Positions 1 to 6,640 of a stretch of DNA of 64,000 nt are shown one piece after another. This DNA is from Polynucleobacter nymphae (GTDB lineage Bacteria; Pseudomonadota; Gammaproteobacteria; Burkholderiales; Burkholderiaceae): positions 1-64,000 of the forward strand of contig NZ_JACVPA010000001.1 of NCBI RefSeq assembly GCF_018882155.1. Reading direction: 5' to 3'. Made by a program: the position numbers and the translations under genes. How positions within the stretch are numbered: position 1 is the stretch's first letter; each line of letters starts with the position of its first letter. The notes beneath the pieces are model-generated. The model made no database searches, was not told the origin of the DNA, and saw only the letters and a program-made list of their open reading frames with translations.

Positions 1-52
1 GACGCAATAAGGTGACGATTTGCTCGGGTTTAAGACGTTGGCCTTTTGCCAT
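1..52 (-). CDS. IS3-family transposase OrfA, N-terminal fragment cut by window edge
   Basis: The minus strand encodes 17 residues starting MAKGQRLKPEQIVTLLR before the window ends. The K-P-E-Q-I-V-x-L-L-R pattern matches the start of OrfA, the helix-turn-helix subunit of IS3-family transposases, which binds the element ends. A strong ribosome binding site (AAAGGAG, positions 63-69 read on the minus strand) lies 8-10 bases before the ATG at 52-50. The rest of the element, including OrfB, lies to the left. The call rests on few residues, so it is moderate. Confidence 0.6.
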   Translation of the reverse strand, partial: MAKGQRLKPEQIVTLLR

Positions 53-127
53 ATTTAGCACTCCTTTAAGGTGAAGATTATCAAAAATCCTCTCTTCTGG
101 AGTGGTACTAAAAATCAGGTCAGTTCA
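1..127 (-). mobile_element. Left end of an IS3-family insertion sequence (partial)
   Basis: About 75 bases separate the OrfA start from a possible element tip that reads TGAACTGACCTG on the minus strand (127 to 116). A 5'-TG tip and a T-rich stretch followed by a TAGTACCAC-like block are typical of IS3-family ends. The exact boundary is inferred, because the right end and the target duplication lie outside the window. Confidence 0.4.
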
Positions 128-850
128 CGTGTAATCGAAAGGCTTAAAAAGATTAATCCTGATTATTTGCTTACTAGGACTCCGTTGACAACGGAGCAAA
201 AGAGCTTATATAAAACTCTCGGTACTTACACCGATGAAGAGCTTATTGCAGTTGCCAAATGCTATACAGATATGTCAGATTTTCGTACAAATGAATCTAG
301 TGTTTATGCAATCATTAAACGAAAAGGGTTGCTGGATAAAGCTACTAGTCATTTAAATAGGAAATCTCGTGGTGAGTATTCTGTAGCAGAATTAAAAATT
401 CTTGCAAAACAATATAAAAAATTAAAAGATTTCATTGAAAATGAAAAAGGAGCATATCTGGCAATTCGTCGCCTTAAATTAAACGAGGAAATTCTGGGAG
501 GCTTGGAGCGAATTATCCCAACTCCCACCAAGTGGACGCCTGATATATGTCGCTTATTATTTTTGGAGGCTGGGTGTATTAAGACTAGATTTAGAGAGCT
601 TAATCGAGCAGCTTATGTGGCAGTTTTAGAAAAAAAATGGCAAACATATGTCTTCGAGGGGGCTGCACGTCCTAAGCCTCAGAATTCTAAAGGCGTCGTT
701 GTAAGTGGTAATGGTCTTGATAGAAGGCAATTCGATAGTTTGTCGGCGGCAGCAAGGGAGCTAAATATTTCTCTATCAGAACTTTCAAACTATCTTGCTG
801 GAAAATCTTTAAAGGCACCTGGTGGATTTGAAATTACGTATGCAACCTAA
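71..850 (+). CDS. Repeat-containing DNA-binding protein related to homing-endonuclease accessory domains, probably 5'-truncated
   Basis: The 259-residue product has three related repeats of about 42 residues (roughly 53-95, 103-145, 154-194). Each has a Y/W-x-x-x-x-L start, a central F or K-F and an AY-x-A/I motif, resembling DNA-recognition repeats in phage homing-endonuclease-like proteins. Residues 221-257 (F-x-S-x-x-x-A-A-x-x-L-N-I ... G-G-F-E-I-T-Y) match a NUMOD1/IENR1-like helix-turn-helix. No GIY-YIG or HNH nuclease core is visible. The GTG start has no ribosome binding site, and the first 19 codons may come from the adjoining IS end, so the gene is probably a remnant. Function is not established. 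Confidence 0.6.
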   Translation: MKIIKNPLFWSGTKNQVSSRVIERLKKINPDYLLTRTPLTTEQKSLYKTLGTYTDEELIAVAKCYTDMSDFRTNESSVYAIIKRKGLLDKATSHLNRKSRGEYSVAELKILAKQYKKLKDFIENEKGAYLAIRRLKLNEEILGGLERIIPTPTKWTPDICRLLFLEAGCIKTRFRELNRAAYVAVLEKKWQTYVFEGAARPKPQNSKGVVVSGNGLDRRQFDSLSAAARELNISLSELSNYLAGKSLKAPGGFEITYAT

Positions 851-879
851 TAGCCAGAAGTAGTATTTATATCGGCTTT

Positions 880-1755
880 TTAATTAAACATCTCTCGGTG
901 GTAGCGAATATGCTCAATAGAAATTTGATGGTTAGGATGCTTTTCTAATGACCCTTCAAGGCCAATGAGGGTTAAGTCATCAGCAATCATATAAACACCT
1001 TTATCGAGCATCAGGTGATGATTGGGACATAGGCAAAGCAAGTTCTCAGGCTTATCTGGTCCGTTATGAGGCTTGCCTACTGGCTTAATATGAGCAGCTT
1101 CAGCATAAAGCCCAGCATTGGTTTTAATTTCAAGTGAGCATACTTGGCACTTGTAGTTATATAGCTTTTTAATCTCTTTCCCTAGCTTTGAATCTCTAAT
1201 AATTCTTTGGGATGTTGCGGTGGCTCTTTTCGGATTATCGGTGCCTGCAGATAGAGTTACTAATTCAAGGCCGCTATTTAATTTATTTGGGGGTAGGGTA
1301 GAGTCAAGCTTAACTAGCTTAAACCGATACACAAGAAAACCAGCTTTACCGATTTCATGCCAGTGACTATCAACTCTATATAGACCATCGTATCTATAGC
1401 CAGCTTCTGGTGCAAAGGGATTCTTTTTGTCGGCACCTCGAATAACTCTAACTGGCAATGAATCAATTTCACTTTTAGCTAAAGCTAGATTACCTCGGAC
1501 TAGTTGCTGGTCTGCAATATGACGACCTTTATCGTCTTGACCACCTTCGCCTGTGTAGATAATTACATCGCCTGAGTCGGAGTCATCTTCGTAACCACCA
1601 GAGATAACAATAGAATCAGAGCCATCATCTTTCGAGCCTGATATTCCTGCTTGTAACGGTCTGTGGATTCCTGCGGCAGCAGCTTCTTTTCTTGTTACAA
1701 AAGTAGTGCCAATCGGGATTCCCTCAATATCTCCAAAAATTCTATCTGACATCAT
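880..1755 (-). CDS. SRA (YDG)-HNH modification-dependent restriction endonuclease
   Basis: The 291-residue protein has an N-terminal SRA/YDG domain (about residues 4-150), with the hallmark SGGYEDD...GD...YTGEGG block that flips and reads 5-methyl- or hydroxymethylcytosine. A C-terminal HNH nuclease follows (about 200-275): CQVC, then AEAAHI, then PENLLCLCPNHH supply the zinc cysteines and the metal-binding histidines. SRA-HNH proteins cut DNA carrying modified cytosines and act as type IV restriction against modified phage. I chose the ATG at 1755 because homologues start at the DRIFG motif. An upstream ATG at 1836 would add 27 residues overlapping the previous gene. No methylase gene is adjacent, as expected for type IV. 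Confidence 0.85.
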   Translation of the reverse strand: MMSDRIFGDIEGIPIGTTFVTRKEAAAAGIHRPLQAGISGSKDDGSDSIVISGGYEDDSDSGDVIIYTGEGGQDDKGRHIADQQLVRGNLALAKSEIDSLPVRVIRGADKKNPFAPEAGYRYDGLYRVDSHWHEIGKAGFLVYRFKLVKLDSTLPPNKLNSGLELVTLSAGTDNPKRATATSQRIIRDSKLGKEIKKLYNYKCQVCSLEIKTNAGLYAEAAHIKPVGKPHNGPDKPENLLCLCPNHHLMLDKGVYMIADDLTLIGLEGSLEKHPNHQISIEHIRYHREMFN

Positions 1756-1777
1756 TTGCCCATGGAAACTCTTAAAT

Positions 1778-2170
1778 TTAAAATACTTTCTTGGTAATCC
1801 GGTTACATTTAAAGATGCCCTTAGATGTGTCGCCATCTTTCCAAATTTTAGAAATTGTTAGTGAAGCAGTAGAGCGTGAGAGTGTGATGTAAGACTTACC
1901 CCAAAATGACTCGCATGAACAATATGCATTTACATTATCAATTGAGCAACTGAACTTGAGGGGTATTGTGCTTCCTTCAAACGAATAGCAGCCTGTTGGA
2001 GTTTGGGGCAGTGACATCGCACCATTTTTGTCATTTACTGCAATATCAAATTGATAGCTCTCCTCGAGTATCCGCTGGCCACCCATAACTCCTGAGCATG
2101 AAAGATCTATTGTCCCAGCTGTAGCCTGTATTGTGATAAGAGTAAAAATAAGTAATACTATTTTTTTCAT
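1778..2170 (-). CDS. Small secreted cysteine-rich protein, unknown
   Basis: The 130-residue product opens with a signal peptide (MKK, a hydrophobic stretch, cleavage likely after A-T-A-G). The mature part has six cysteines, including SCSG, GCYSF, FSCS, YCSC and FKCN, as expected of a disulfide-bonded periplasmic or exported protein. It shares layout with the secreted protein encoded at 3583-3960 on the other strand: an early Y/L-x-C, a central C-S pair, a Y-I-x-L strand and a final G-I-x-x-C. Its ATG overlaps the stop of the upstream gene (ATGA), so the two are translationally coupled. I do not recognise the family. Confidence 0.65.
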   Translation of the reverse strand: MKKIVLLIFTLITIQATAGTIDLSCSGVMGGQRILEESYQFDIAVNDKNGAMSLPQTPTGCYSFEGSTIPLKFSCSIDNVNAYCSCESFWGKSYITLSRSTASLTISKIWKDGDTSKGIFKCNRITKKVF

Positions 2171-2367
2171 TTCTTAGGCATCCTTCCGCCAGCATTTAGG
2201 CAGTCTTTTAAGGTTGGGTATGGGGTGAAATTCTTGGTTTGGTTGTAATAGGTTGTATTAGGAGCATGACAAATACCTGTTTTGCTCATTTTGACTGGCC
2301 CAGTCTGTCCCAAAGCACTCGTGGAAACGAGTATTGCCAACAGTCCCAATATCTTCATAATTTTCAT
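2167..2367 (-). CDS. Very small secreted protein with CH...YY..T..F motif
   Basis: The 66-residue product has a 20-residue signal peptide ending in A-L-G-Q. The mature peptide of about 45 residues carries G-I-C-H-A-P, then T-Y-Y-N-Q-T-K-N-F-T-P-Y, then D-C-L-N-A-G-G-R. I recall this arrangement, with one cysteine pair, from short secreted proteins and from tails of secreted nucleases, but no function follows from that alone. It is first in a minus-strand series with 1778-2170 and 880-1755, which raises the possibility that the set is co-expressed. The start has no clear Shine-Dalgarno; a second ATG three codons on is possible. Confidence 0.6.
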   Translation of the reverse strand: MKIMKILGLLAILVSTSALGQTGPVKMSKTGICHAPNTTYYNQTKNFTPYPTLKDCLNAGGRMPKK

Positions 2368-2412
2368 AAATATCAGACTATCATAGAAAAATACAAGTGG
2401 GGATATTGCGCT

Positions 2413-2706
2413 ATGGGAAGTATTTTGCTTTGGATTTTTTTAATATCTGGCGGATTTATCCTGTGGAAAAAATTGACTACAAAAAATTTCTTTATCGCTC
2501 GTGAGTCAGATGAGTTTGGATATCTTAGGATGTTCTTGTACATGGTTTTTTATCCATTAGTAATGTTTTTAACTATATGGATTGGGTTTCAAATTTTTCC
2601 AGAGTTGAAGGGCGATAAGGTCCTGAGCTTCCTAGTATTGATAATAGAGGGTATAGCCTGGTTTTATTTGGTTGGAAAAATTGAAGGTTGGGTAGTTAAA
2701 AAATGA
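2413..2706 (+). CDS. Small three-helix membrane protein, unknown
   Basis: The 97-residue product has three hydrophobic segments (about residues 2-20, 37-60 and 70-88) separated by short charged loops, so it is an inner-membrane protein. I chose the ATG at 2413. The frame is open from 2239, but the upstream part would overlap the opposite-strand signal-peptide gene and looks non-coding. A purine-rich GTGGGG lies about 10 bases before the ATG. It is the first gene of a packed plus-strand series and overlaps the next gene by four bases. No known family recognised. Confidence 0.6.
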   Translation: MGSILLWIFLISGGFILWKKLTTKNFFIARESDEFGYLRMFLYMVFYPLVMFLTIWIGFQIFPELKGDKVLSFLVLIIEGIAWFYLVGKIEGWVVKK

Positions 2707-2999
2707 AAATAATACTTTGGAATCTTTTGCTTGCTGGAACCGTCCAAGCACAAGCTATCTACGATGCTAATGGTCAATACAAGGGCTATAGCCAAACTTC
2801 CCCTAGCGGTGTTACTAACACATACAACTCTATGGGTCAGAATGTGGGGTCTTCTCAAATCGATAATGGGCAGCGTAATTTCTATACTCACAATGGTGCA
2901 TATCAAGGCACGAATACCGCACCAGCTTACATTGCACCAAACACTCCGATTAATACCCCTAGACAGGCTCCGCAAGCCCCTGTAATGAAAGGTTGGTAA
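2703..2999 (+). CDS. Small secreted repeat protein with YxxxGxxxG motifs
   Basis: The 98-residue product has a short signal peptide (cleavage near V-Q-A-Q-A). Three repeats of roughly 20 residues follow, each centred on Y-x-x-x-G-x-x-x-G: YDANGQYKG, YNSMGQNVG and YTHNGAYQG. The tail is proline-rich. Such Tyr/Gly/Asn repeats suggest an extended beta surface protein. The ATGA overlap with the preceding membrane-protein gene and the immediate start of the next gene place it inside one transcription unit. Function unknown. Confidence 0.6.
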   Translation: MKIILWNLLLAGTVQAQAIYDANGQYKGYSQTSPSGVTNTYNSMGQNVGSSQIDNGQRNFYTHNGAYQGTNTAPAYIAPNTPINTPRQAPQAPVMKGW

Positions 3000-3575
3000 A
3001 TGAAAAAAATACTGGTTACTTTATTTTTTGGTTTATGGGTAACTTCATCATATGGCGAACCCTTTTCAAAACCAGAGGGTAAGGCATGCACCACTCTTGA
3101 TGGGCGATTGGAGTACATCAATAAACTCACATCCCAGTACTATGAGTGGCTATTGGTCAAAATTGAAAGAATTCCTCCAGAAACGGAAAAATATATTTCT
3201 TTGGAATATAAGGAATCACTTGAAACTAAAAATGAAGTTAAATACAACAGTGTGACTTCAAATAAGTTTTTTTTCGCTTGGCAATTAAGAAATAGCATCC
3301 AAAAACTTATAGATGAATCTAAAGAGGGATACAAGAAGCAAAATTTATATAACATGGGGCAAAAAAATCCCCAAGAATCAGAAATGATTTTTTATATTAA
3401 CTTGCTGGCTAAAAATTCAGATGTTGCAGAAGAATTTGGTGCATACAGTAGATTTGACCGTAACCGCAAGCCAAAAGTGCTAAGTGAAGAAAAAGACTTT
3501 TATACATTCAGCTTTTACAAAAATGGGTACAAAATAGTTATTGATGACCTGATTAGATGTTCATTCAAAAAATAG
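3000..3575 (+). CDS. Secreted protein of unknown function, 191 residues
   Basis: A signal peptide (MKK, hydrophobic core, cleavage near S-S-Y-G-E) is followed by a mature, charged, mostly helical domain of about 170 residues with a cysteine near each end (residues 29 and 188), which could form one disulfide. AAAGG lies about eight bases before the ATG, overlapping the end of the previous gene, so initiation is well supported. No catalytic motif is visible. Position in the packed series suggests export together with the neighbouring small proteins. Confidence 0.65.
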   Translation: MKKILVTLFFGLWVTSSYGEPFSKPEGKACTTLDGRLEYINKLTSQYYEWLLVKIERIPPETEKYISLEYKESLETKNEVKYNSVTSNKFFFAWQLRNSIQKLIDESKEGYKKQNLYNMGQKNPQESEMIFYINLLAKNSDVAEEFGAYSRFDRNRKPKVLSEEKDFYTFSFYKNGYKIVIDDLIRCSFKK

Positions 3576-3582
3576 TCAATAT

Positions 3583-3960
3583 ATGAAAAACATAATTTTC
3601 TCTTCAATGCTTTTTGCATCAGGGTTTGCATATTCGGCAAGTTATGACTGCACCGTTACAAAAAAACAAGATTTTGATAGTAATTACTCCGCTGTACAGA
3701 TTGAGAAACTTAAATTTTCAGTAAAAATACACGATATTGCCCAGCCTAAAGTGGAGAGGTGTAGCTTCCAACCAAGTGCCAATAGAGTCACTTGCGATTC
3801 TTACGATATTGACAGGGTTGAAGTTGATAAATATGTGAGCATAAAAAAGTTTTATGTTTTCAAAAGTCAATTTGATGTTCAACTATTTCCTGATATGACA
3901 TTTCTTGAAAATAATGGGCGAGGTGGGATAGCTTTTGGAATCTGCAAACCGCTTCGTTAA
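3583..3960 (+). CDS. Small secreted four-cysteine protein, unknown
   Basis: The 125-residue product has a signal peptide (cleavage near A-Y-S-A-S) and four cysteines in the mature part (Y-D-C, R-C-S-F, V-T-C-D and G-I-C-K), likely two disulfides. The pattern of early Tyr-x-Cys, central Cys pair, long beta-like stretch and final G-I-x-x-C resembles the product of 1778-2170 on the opposite strand, suggesting a common fold. It begins seven bases after the previous stop. Function not recognised. Confidence 0.6.
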   Translation: MKNIIFSSMLFASGFAYSASYDCTVTKKQDFDSNYSAVQIEKLKFSVKIHDIAQPKVERCSFQPSANRVTCDSYDIDRVEVDKYVSIKKFYVFKSQFDVQLFPDMTFLENNGRGGIAFGICKPLR

Positions 3961-3970
3961 GACTAGCTAA

Positions 3971-4435
3971 ATGATTAAATCTAAAATTTCTAAATTGAAT
4001 GGATGGCAAAGAGTCTATGTATTCATATGCCTAATATTAGCTCCAATGGCGGCTACTACAGTAACAATTCCACCAGCCCCCAATCCTGATTTCGTGAGAT
4101 ATGAGTTTTTGCCCAAGCTGAAGCCCATAGCCAAGCCTGATGATGATATTGACATTCCTGGCTTCAAATATTTATATATGGGTCCAAAAGGACCTGGTGA
4201 AGACACTAGGCAGTACAAGATGCCAGATGGGGAGGCTATCTATGAAGATAATCGCTATTCTCAGCAGGAAGTTGAGTATGCCTATACACAGGCGAAGCTC
4301 AAGTCAGAATATGAGCATAGAGATGCCATCATTAAGGCGGTATCTAATGCTGCAATCAAGTATTTATTGGTAATTAGCTTGCTATATTTTTTTGGATGGA
4401 TGCTTGGGTGGATTTATCGTGGATTTAAGAAGTAA
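3971..4435 (+). CDS. Two-pass membrane protein with periplasmic proline-rich domain
   Basis: The 154-residue product has one hydrophobic segment near the N terminus (about 15-30) and one near the C terminus (about 130-148). A proline-rich stretch (T-I-P-P-A-P-N-P), a glycine/proline-rich centre and a charged helix lie between them. The topology suggests both ends in the cytoplasm and the centre in the periplasm. It could anchor or export the secreted products encoded next to it, but this is inference. It lies 10 bases after the previous gene and 20 before the next. Confidence 0.55.
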   Translation: MIKSKISKLNGWQRVYVFICLILAPMAATTVTIPPAPNPDFVRYEFLPKLKPIAKPDDDIDIPGFKYLYMGPKGPGEDTRQYKMPDGEAIYEDNRYSQQEVEYAYTQAKLKSEYEHRDAIIKAVSNAAIKYLLVISLLYFFGWMLGWIYRGFKK

Positions 4436-4455
4436 AGATTTATCACATATTTAGT

Positions 4456-5016
4456 ATGCACAAAATAACCGAAGAACAAAGAAACCTGTTCAATCCGTAT
4501 AGAAATGTATCTTTTATCTTTAAAAAGAAACTGAATGATAAGGACAATACTTGCGTAACCTTTGAGTCAGACATCAGATTCGATGAAGATACCTTTCACG
4601 AAGATAATTTTAGTCAAAACATTCAAATATCTATCTTCGACCTGCGAAATGACCCAATGGAGCATAGAAATAAAATCCACCCTATTGCCAATGAGGTGGC
4701 TCGAAATTGCAAGCTTGAGTTGGTGTTGTTTACTGGTCAGCCTGCATGGGCAAGAGGCAATCCCCAAGAAATTTCATTCACTAAGAAGGAGGGCGGCTAT
4801 AGTGCATTCCTCTATTCCAAAGTAAAGGATGTGGCCTACCTTAATGCTATATCTAGCAATCTAAATAAAAATTCAGAGCTATCAGTTAAGTTGGACTTGT
4901 TATGTGATGACAGTGAATTTATCAATCTTGAAAAAAATGCTGGGCTAAAAGCTGTTGTACATGGCTTATCTATTTCCTTTAATTTGCCTAAATTAGAAGA
5001 ATTGATGTCTAAATGA
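4456..5016 (+). CDS. Unrecognised cytosolic protein coupled to a macrodomain gene
   Basis: The 186-residue product has no signal peptide or membrane segment. It alternates charged and beta-like stretches (F-D-L-R-N-D-P, L-V-L-F-T-G-Q-P, F-L-Y-S-K-V). Its stop overlaps the start of the macrodomain gene by four bases (ATGA), so the two are translationally coupled and probably work together. I looked for DarT-type ADP-ribosyltransferase motifs, because macrodomain antitoxins often follow such toxins, and found none. The function remains open. Confidence 0.6.
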   Translation: MHKITEEQRNLFNPYRNVSFIFKKKLNDKDNTCVTFESDIRFDEDTFHEDNFSQNIQISIFDLRNDPMEHRNKIHPIANEVARNCKLELVLFTGQPAWARGNPQEISFTKKEGGYSAFLYSKVKDVAYLNAISSNLNKNSELSVKLDLLCDDSEFINLEKNAGLKAVVHGLSISFNLPKLEELMSK

Positions 5017-5507
5017 AAATTGAATGTGTCATTGGCGATATAACCAAGCAAGTTAATAGCTGGGCTATTGTGAATGCGGCCAATCCTATGCTTATCTCTG
5101 GCGCAGGGGTGGCTGGCGCCATTCATAAAGCTGCTGGACCTCAATTAGAAAAGGCCTGTGAAGAGTTTGCTCCTATCGAAGTAGGTCAGGCGGTTGTCAC
5201 TCTGGGATATAACTTACCTAACTTTGCAGTCATTCATGTATTAGGTCCAAAATACTTCCATGATGTCGACCCTGAAGGTAATTTAGCTAAGGCTATTGAT
5301 TCAGTGCTGGAACAAGCGAATAATCATCAGTTCAAAACTATTGCGTTACCAGCCATTTCAACAGGCTCTTATGGCTTCCCAATAGACGAGGCTGCTTCCA
5401 TCATTATCGGCAGATTAAAAGCATGGGAAAAGCACTGCCCATTAATTACTAGACTTGTCTTATTCGATGAGAAGGCTTTTGCTGTTTTTGACTCCATCCT
5501 GGCATAA
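5013..5507 (+). CDS. Macrodomain protein (ADP-ribose binding or hydrolysing)
   Basis: The 164 residues form one macrodomain. The G-D-I-T-K-Q entry, the I-V-N-A-A-N-P block, the substrate loop S-G-A-G-V-A-G-A-I-H-K-A-A-G and the second loop P-A-I-S-T-G-S-Y-G-F-P match the ADP-ribose pocket. Macrodomains of this kind remove ADP-ribose from proteins or nucleic acids or deacetylate O-acetyl-ADP-ribose. The loop has G-A-G-V-A instead of the usual G-G-G-V-D, so the aspartate used by MacroD-type hydrolases is absent. Binding rather than MacroD-like hydrolysis, or Af1521-like chemistry, is therefore likely. It is the last gene of the seven-gene series. Confidence 0.85.
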   Translation: MKIECVIGDITKQVNSWAIVNAANPMLISGAGVAGAIHKAAGPQLEKACEEFAPIEVGQAVVTLGYNLPNFAVIHVLGPKYFHDVDPEGNLAKAIDSVLEQANNHQFKTIALPAISTGSYGFPIDEAASIIIGRLKAWEKHCPLITRLVLFDEKAFAVFDSILA

Positions 5508-5528
5508 AAATATTTATTTTTGACCCAC

Positions 5529-5558
5529 TTGCTTTTTTGCCCCTTTTTTTGCTATAGC
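5529..5558 (+). promoter_or_regulatory. Possible sigma-70 promoter for the 5589-6151 pair
   Basis: TTGCTT (5529-5534) and TATAGC (5553-5558) are separated by 18 bases, in the only gap of any size between the macrodomain gene and the next one. A strong AAAGGAG-type ribosome binding site follows at about 5577-5583. The hexamers are imperfect, so this is a weak prediction. Confidence 0.25.
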
Positions 5559-5588
5559 TATTAGGGAGGGGTTAAAAAAGGAGAGGTT

Positions 5589-5909
5589 ATGTCTCGTACA
5601 GAGCCAGTTATTAGGGGTTGTGAGTTCAAATTTAGATGCAAAAAGACCTGGGAGAGCCTTGAATCCCTAGAAAACTATCCAAACGACGTTAAATACTGCT
5701 CAGCTTGTCAGCGGGACGTATTCCTAGTGGAGACTGATTTAGACGTAAAAAGGGCAGTATTGAATAACCAATGCGTTGCTATCCCTCAAAAGATGCGTAT
5801 ATCTGTTATTGAAGAGACCGCATTTAAGCATTTAAAAGAGGGGCATATAGTTGGGCATGTATGTCCTAGTGAAAATAATAAAAGTCCATTAAAGGGAATT
5901 TGGCCATGA
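5589..5909 (+). CDS. Zinc-ribbon-like cysteine-rich protein, unknown
   Basis: The 106-residue product shows F-R-C-K-K-T-W-E-S-L near residue 17, Y-C-S-A-C at about 36-39, then V-F-L-V-E-T, a short helix and Q-C-V-A-I. I recall this order (F-x-C-x-x-x-W-x-x-L, a C-x-x-C knuckle, then G/Q-C-V-A) from a widespread family of short proteobacterial proteins of unknown role. The cysteines probably bind zinc. It has a good ribosome binding site and overlaps the next gene by four bases. Confidence 0.65.
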   Translation: MSRTEPVIRGCEFKFRCKKTWESLESLENYPNDVKYCSACQRDVFLVETDLDVKRAVLNNQCVAIPQKMRISVIEETAFKHLKEGHIVGHVCPSENNKSPLKGIWP

Positions 5910-6151
5910 ATAACAAGCAAAAAAAGCTACTATTAATAGCGTTAGTTTTATTCGAGTTGTCGATACTTGTCGTGCCGCAGGAATTAAGGCTAATACTTAG
6001 CGGCGGAGACAATATGGCACCAGAAGCTAAATTTGGTGGCTATAGATTTATTTGGAATGTTTATAACGAAATTTCACTTAAGCATTTATTGGTCGAGTGG
6101 GCGGGTATTTTTATTGGCTTTATTGGGCTGTTTTTTTACTATAAAGATTAA
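5906..6151 (+). CDS. Small two-helix membrane protein, unknown
   Basis: Starting at the ATG at 5906, the 81-residue product has hydrophobic segments at about residues 8-24 and 60-77. AAAGGGA lies about nine bases before the ATG, inside the end of the zinc-ribbon gene, and the ATGA overlap shows coupling. A TTG six bases upstream is possible but less likely. Membrane partner of the cysteine-rich protein is inference from position alone. Confidence 0.6.
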   Translation: MNNKQKKLLLIALVLFELSILVVPQELRLILSGGDNMAPEAKFGGYRFIWNVYNEISLKHLLVEWAGIFIGFIGLFFYYKD

Positions 6152-6157
6152 TTTTTC

Positions 6158-6595
6158 TTATCTATCTTTTCCTAGAGTTGCGAGTACCGCCTTGACAAGT
6201 TGCTCTGGGTCTGACAAATCTAAGGGATGATAGTACTTGCTAGCACGCCCCCTAGTTTTCAGCTTATGAGTGAACATATTGATGTAGTTGCCTATATCGA
6301 CTAGGTATCTGAACATTGCATCTTGCTGGGAAGTTTTTTCCACAGCGTCCTTGGTAAAGTTTCCATGCTTTGTATTGGCCTTTTTGATAGCTTCGATACC
6401 TTTTTCACTTAGAGGGCCTGTTGAGGCCCCACCATGCCATTTGCAACGGGCTTGCTTGGATGATTTTGAGGAGGTCTTGAGGGCAGGGTGATTGCACTGT
6501 TTTTGAGTTCTTTGGCTAAACCCAACGCATCTGCGACATCTAATTTTCCCACCAGCTGTAGTCATGAATAACTCTGGGTTTTGTATCTTATTCAT
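6158..6595 (-). CDS. Phage-type protein with cysteine knuckle and HGGxSTGP motif
   Basis: The 145-residue product carries R-C-R-R-C, then Q-C-N-H, then R-C-K-W-H-G-G-A-S-T-G-P-L-S-E-K-G and K-H-G-N. The C/H residues could bind one zinc, and the W-H-G-G-x-S-T-G-P signature is common in short phage and prophage proteins of unknown role. The C-terminal half is helical. It is on the minus strand, converging with 5906-6151, about 45 bases after the end of the 113-residue gene that follows the primase, so it may be last in the replication unit. Confidence 0.65.
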   Translation of the reverse strand: MNKIQNPELFMTTAGGKIRCRRCVGFSQRTQKQCNHPALKTSSKSSKQARCKWHGGASTGPLSEKGIEAIKKANTKHGNFTKDAVEKTSQQDAMFRYLVDIGNYINMFTHKLKTRGRASKYYHPLDLSDPEQLVKAVLATLGKDR

Positions 6596-6640
6596 TGTTT
6601 CACCATGTATAGACCGTCAAACGAGGAGTGGAAATTTTCA

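Noticed and set aside
2239..2412. Upstream extension of the 2413 membrane-protein gene
   Set aside because: It overlaps the opposite-strand signal-peptide gene, reads as unlikely protein and has no ribosome binding site; the ATG at 2413 begins a hydrophobic helix.
4456..5507. DarTG toxin-antitoxin system
   Set aside because: The second gene is a single macrodomain as expected, but the first protein has none of the DarT transferase motifs, so the name cannot be used.
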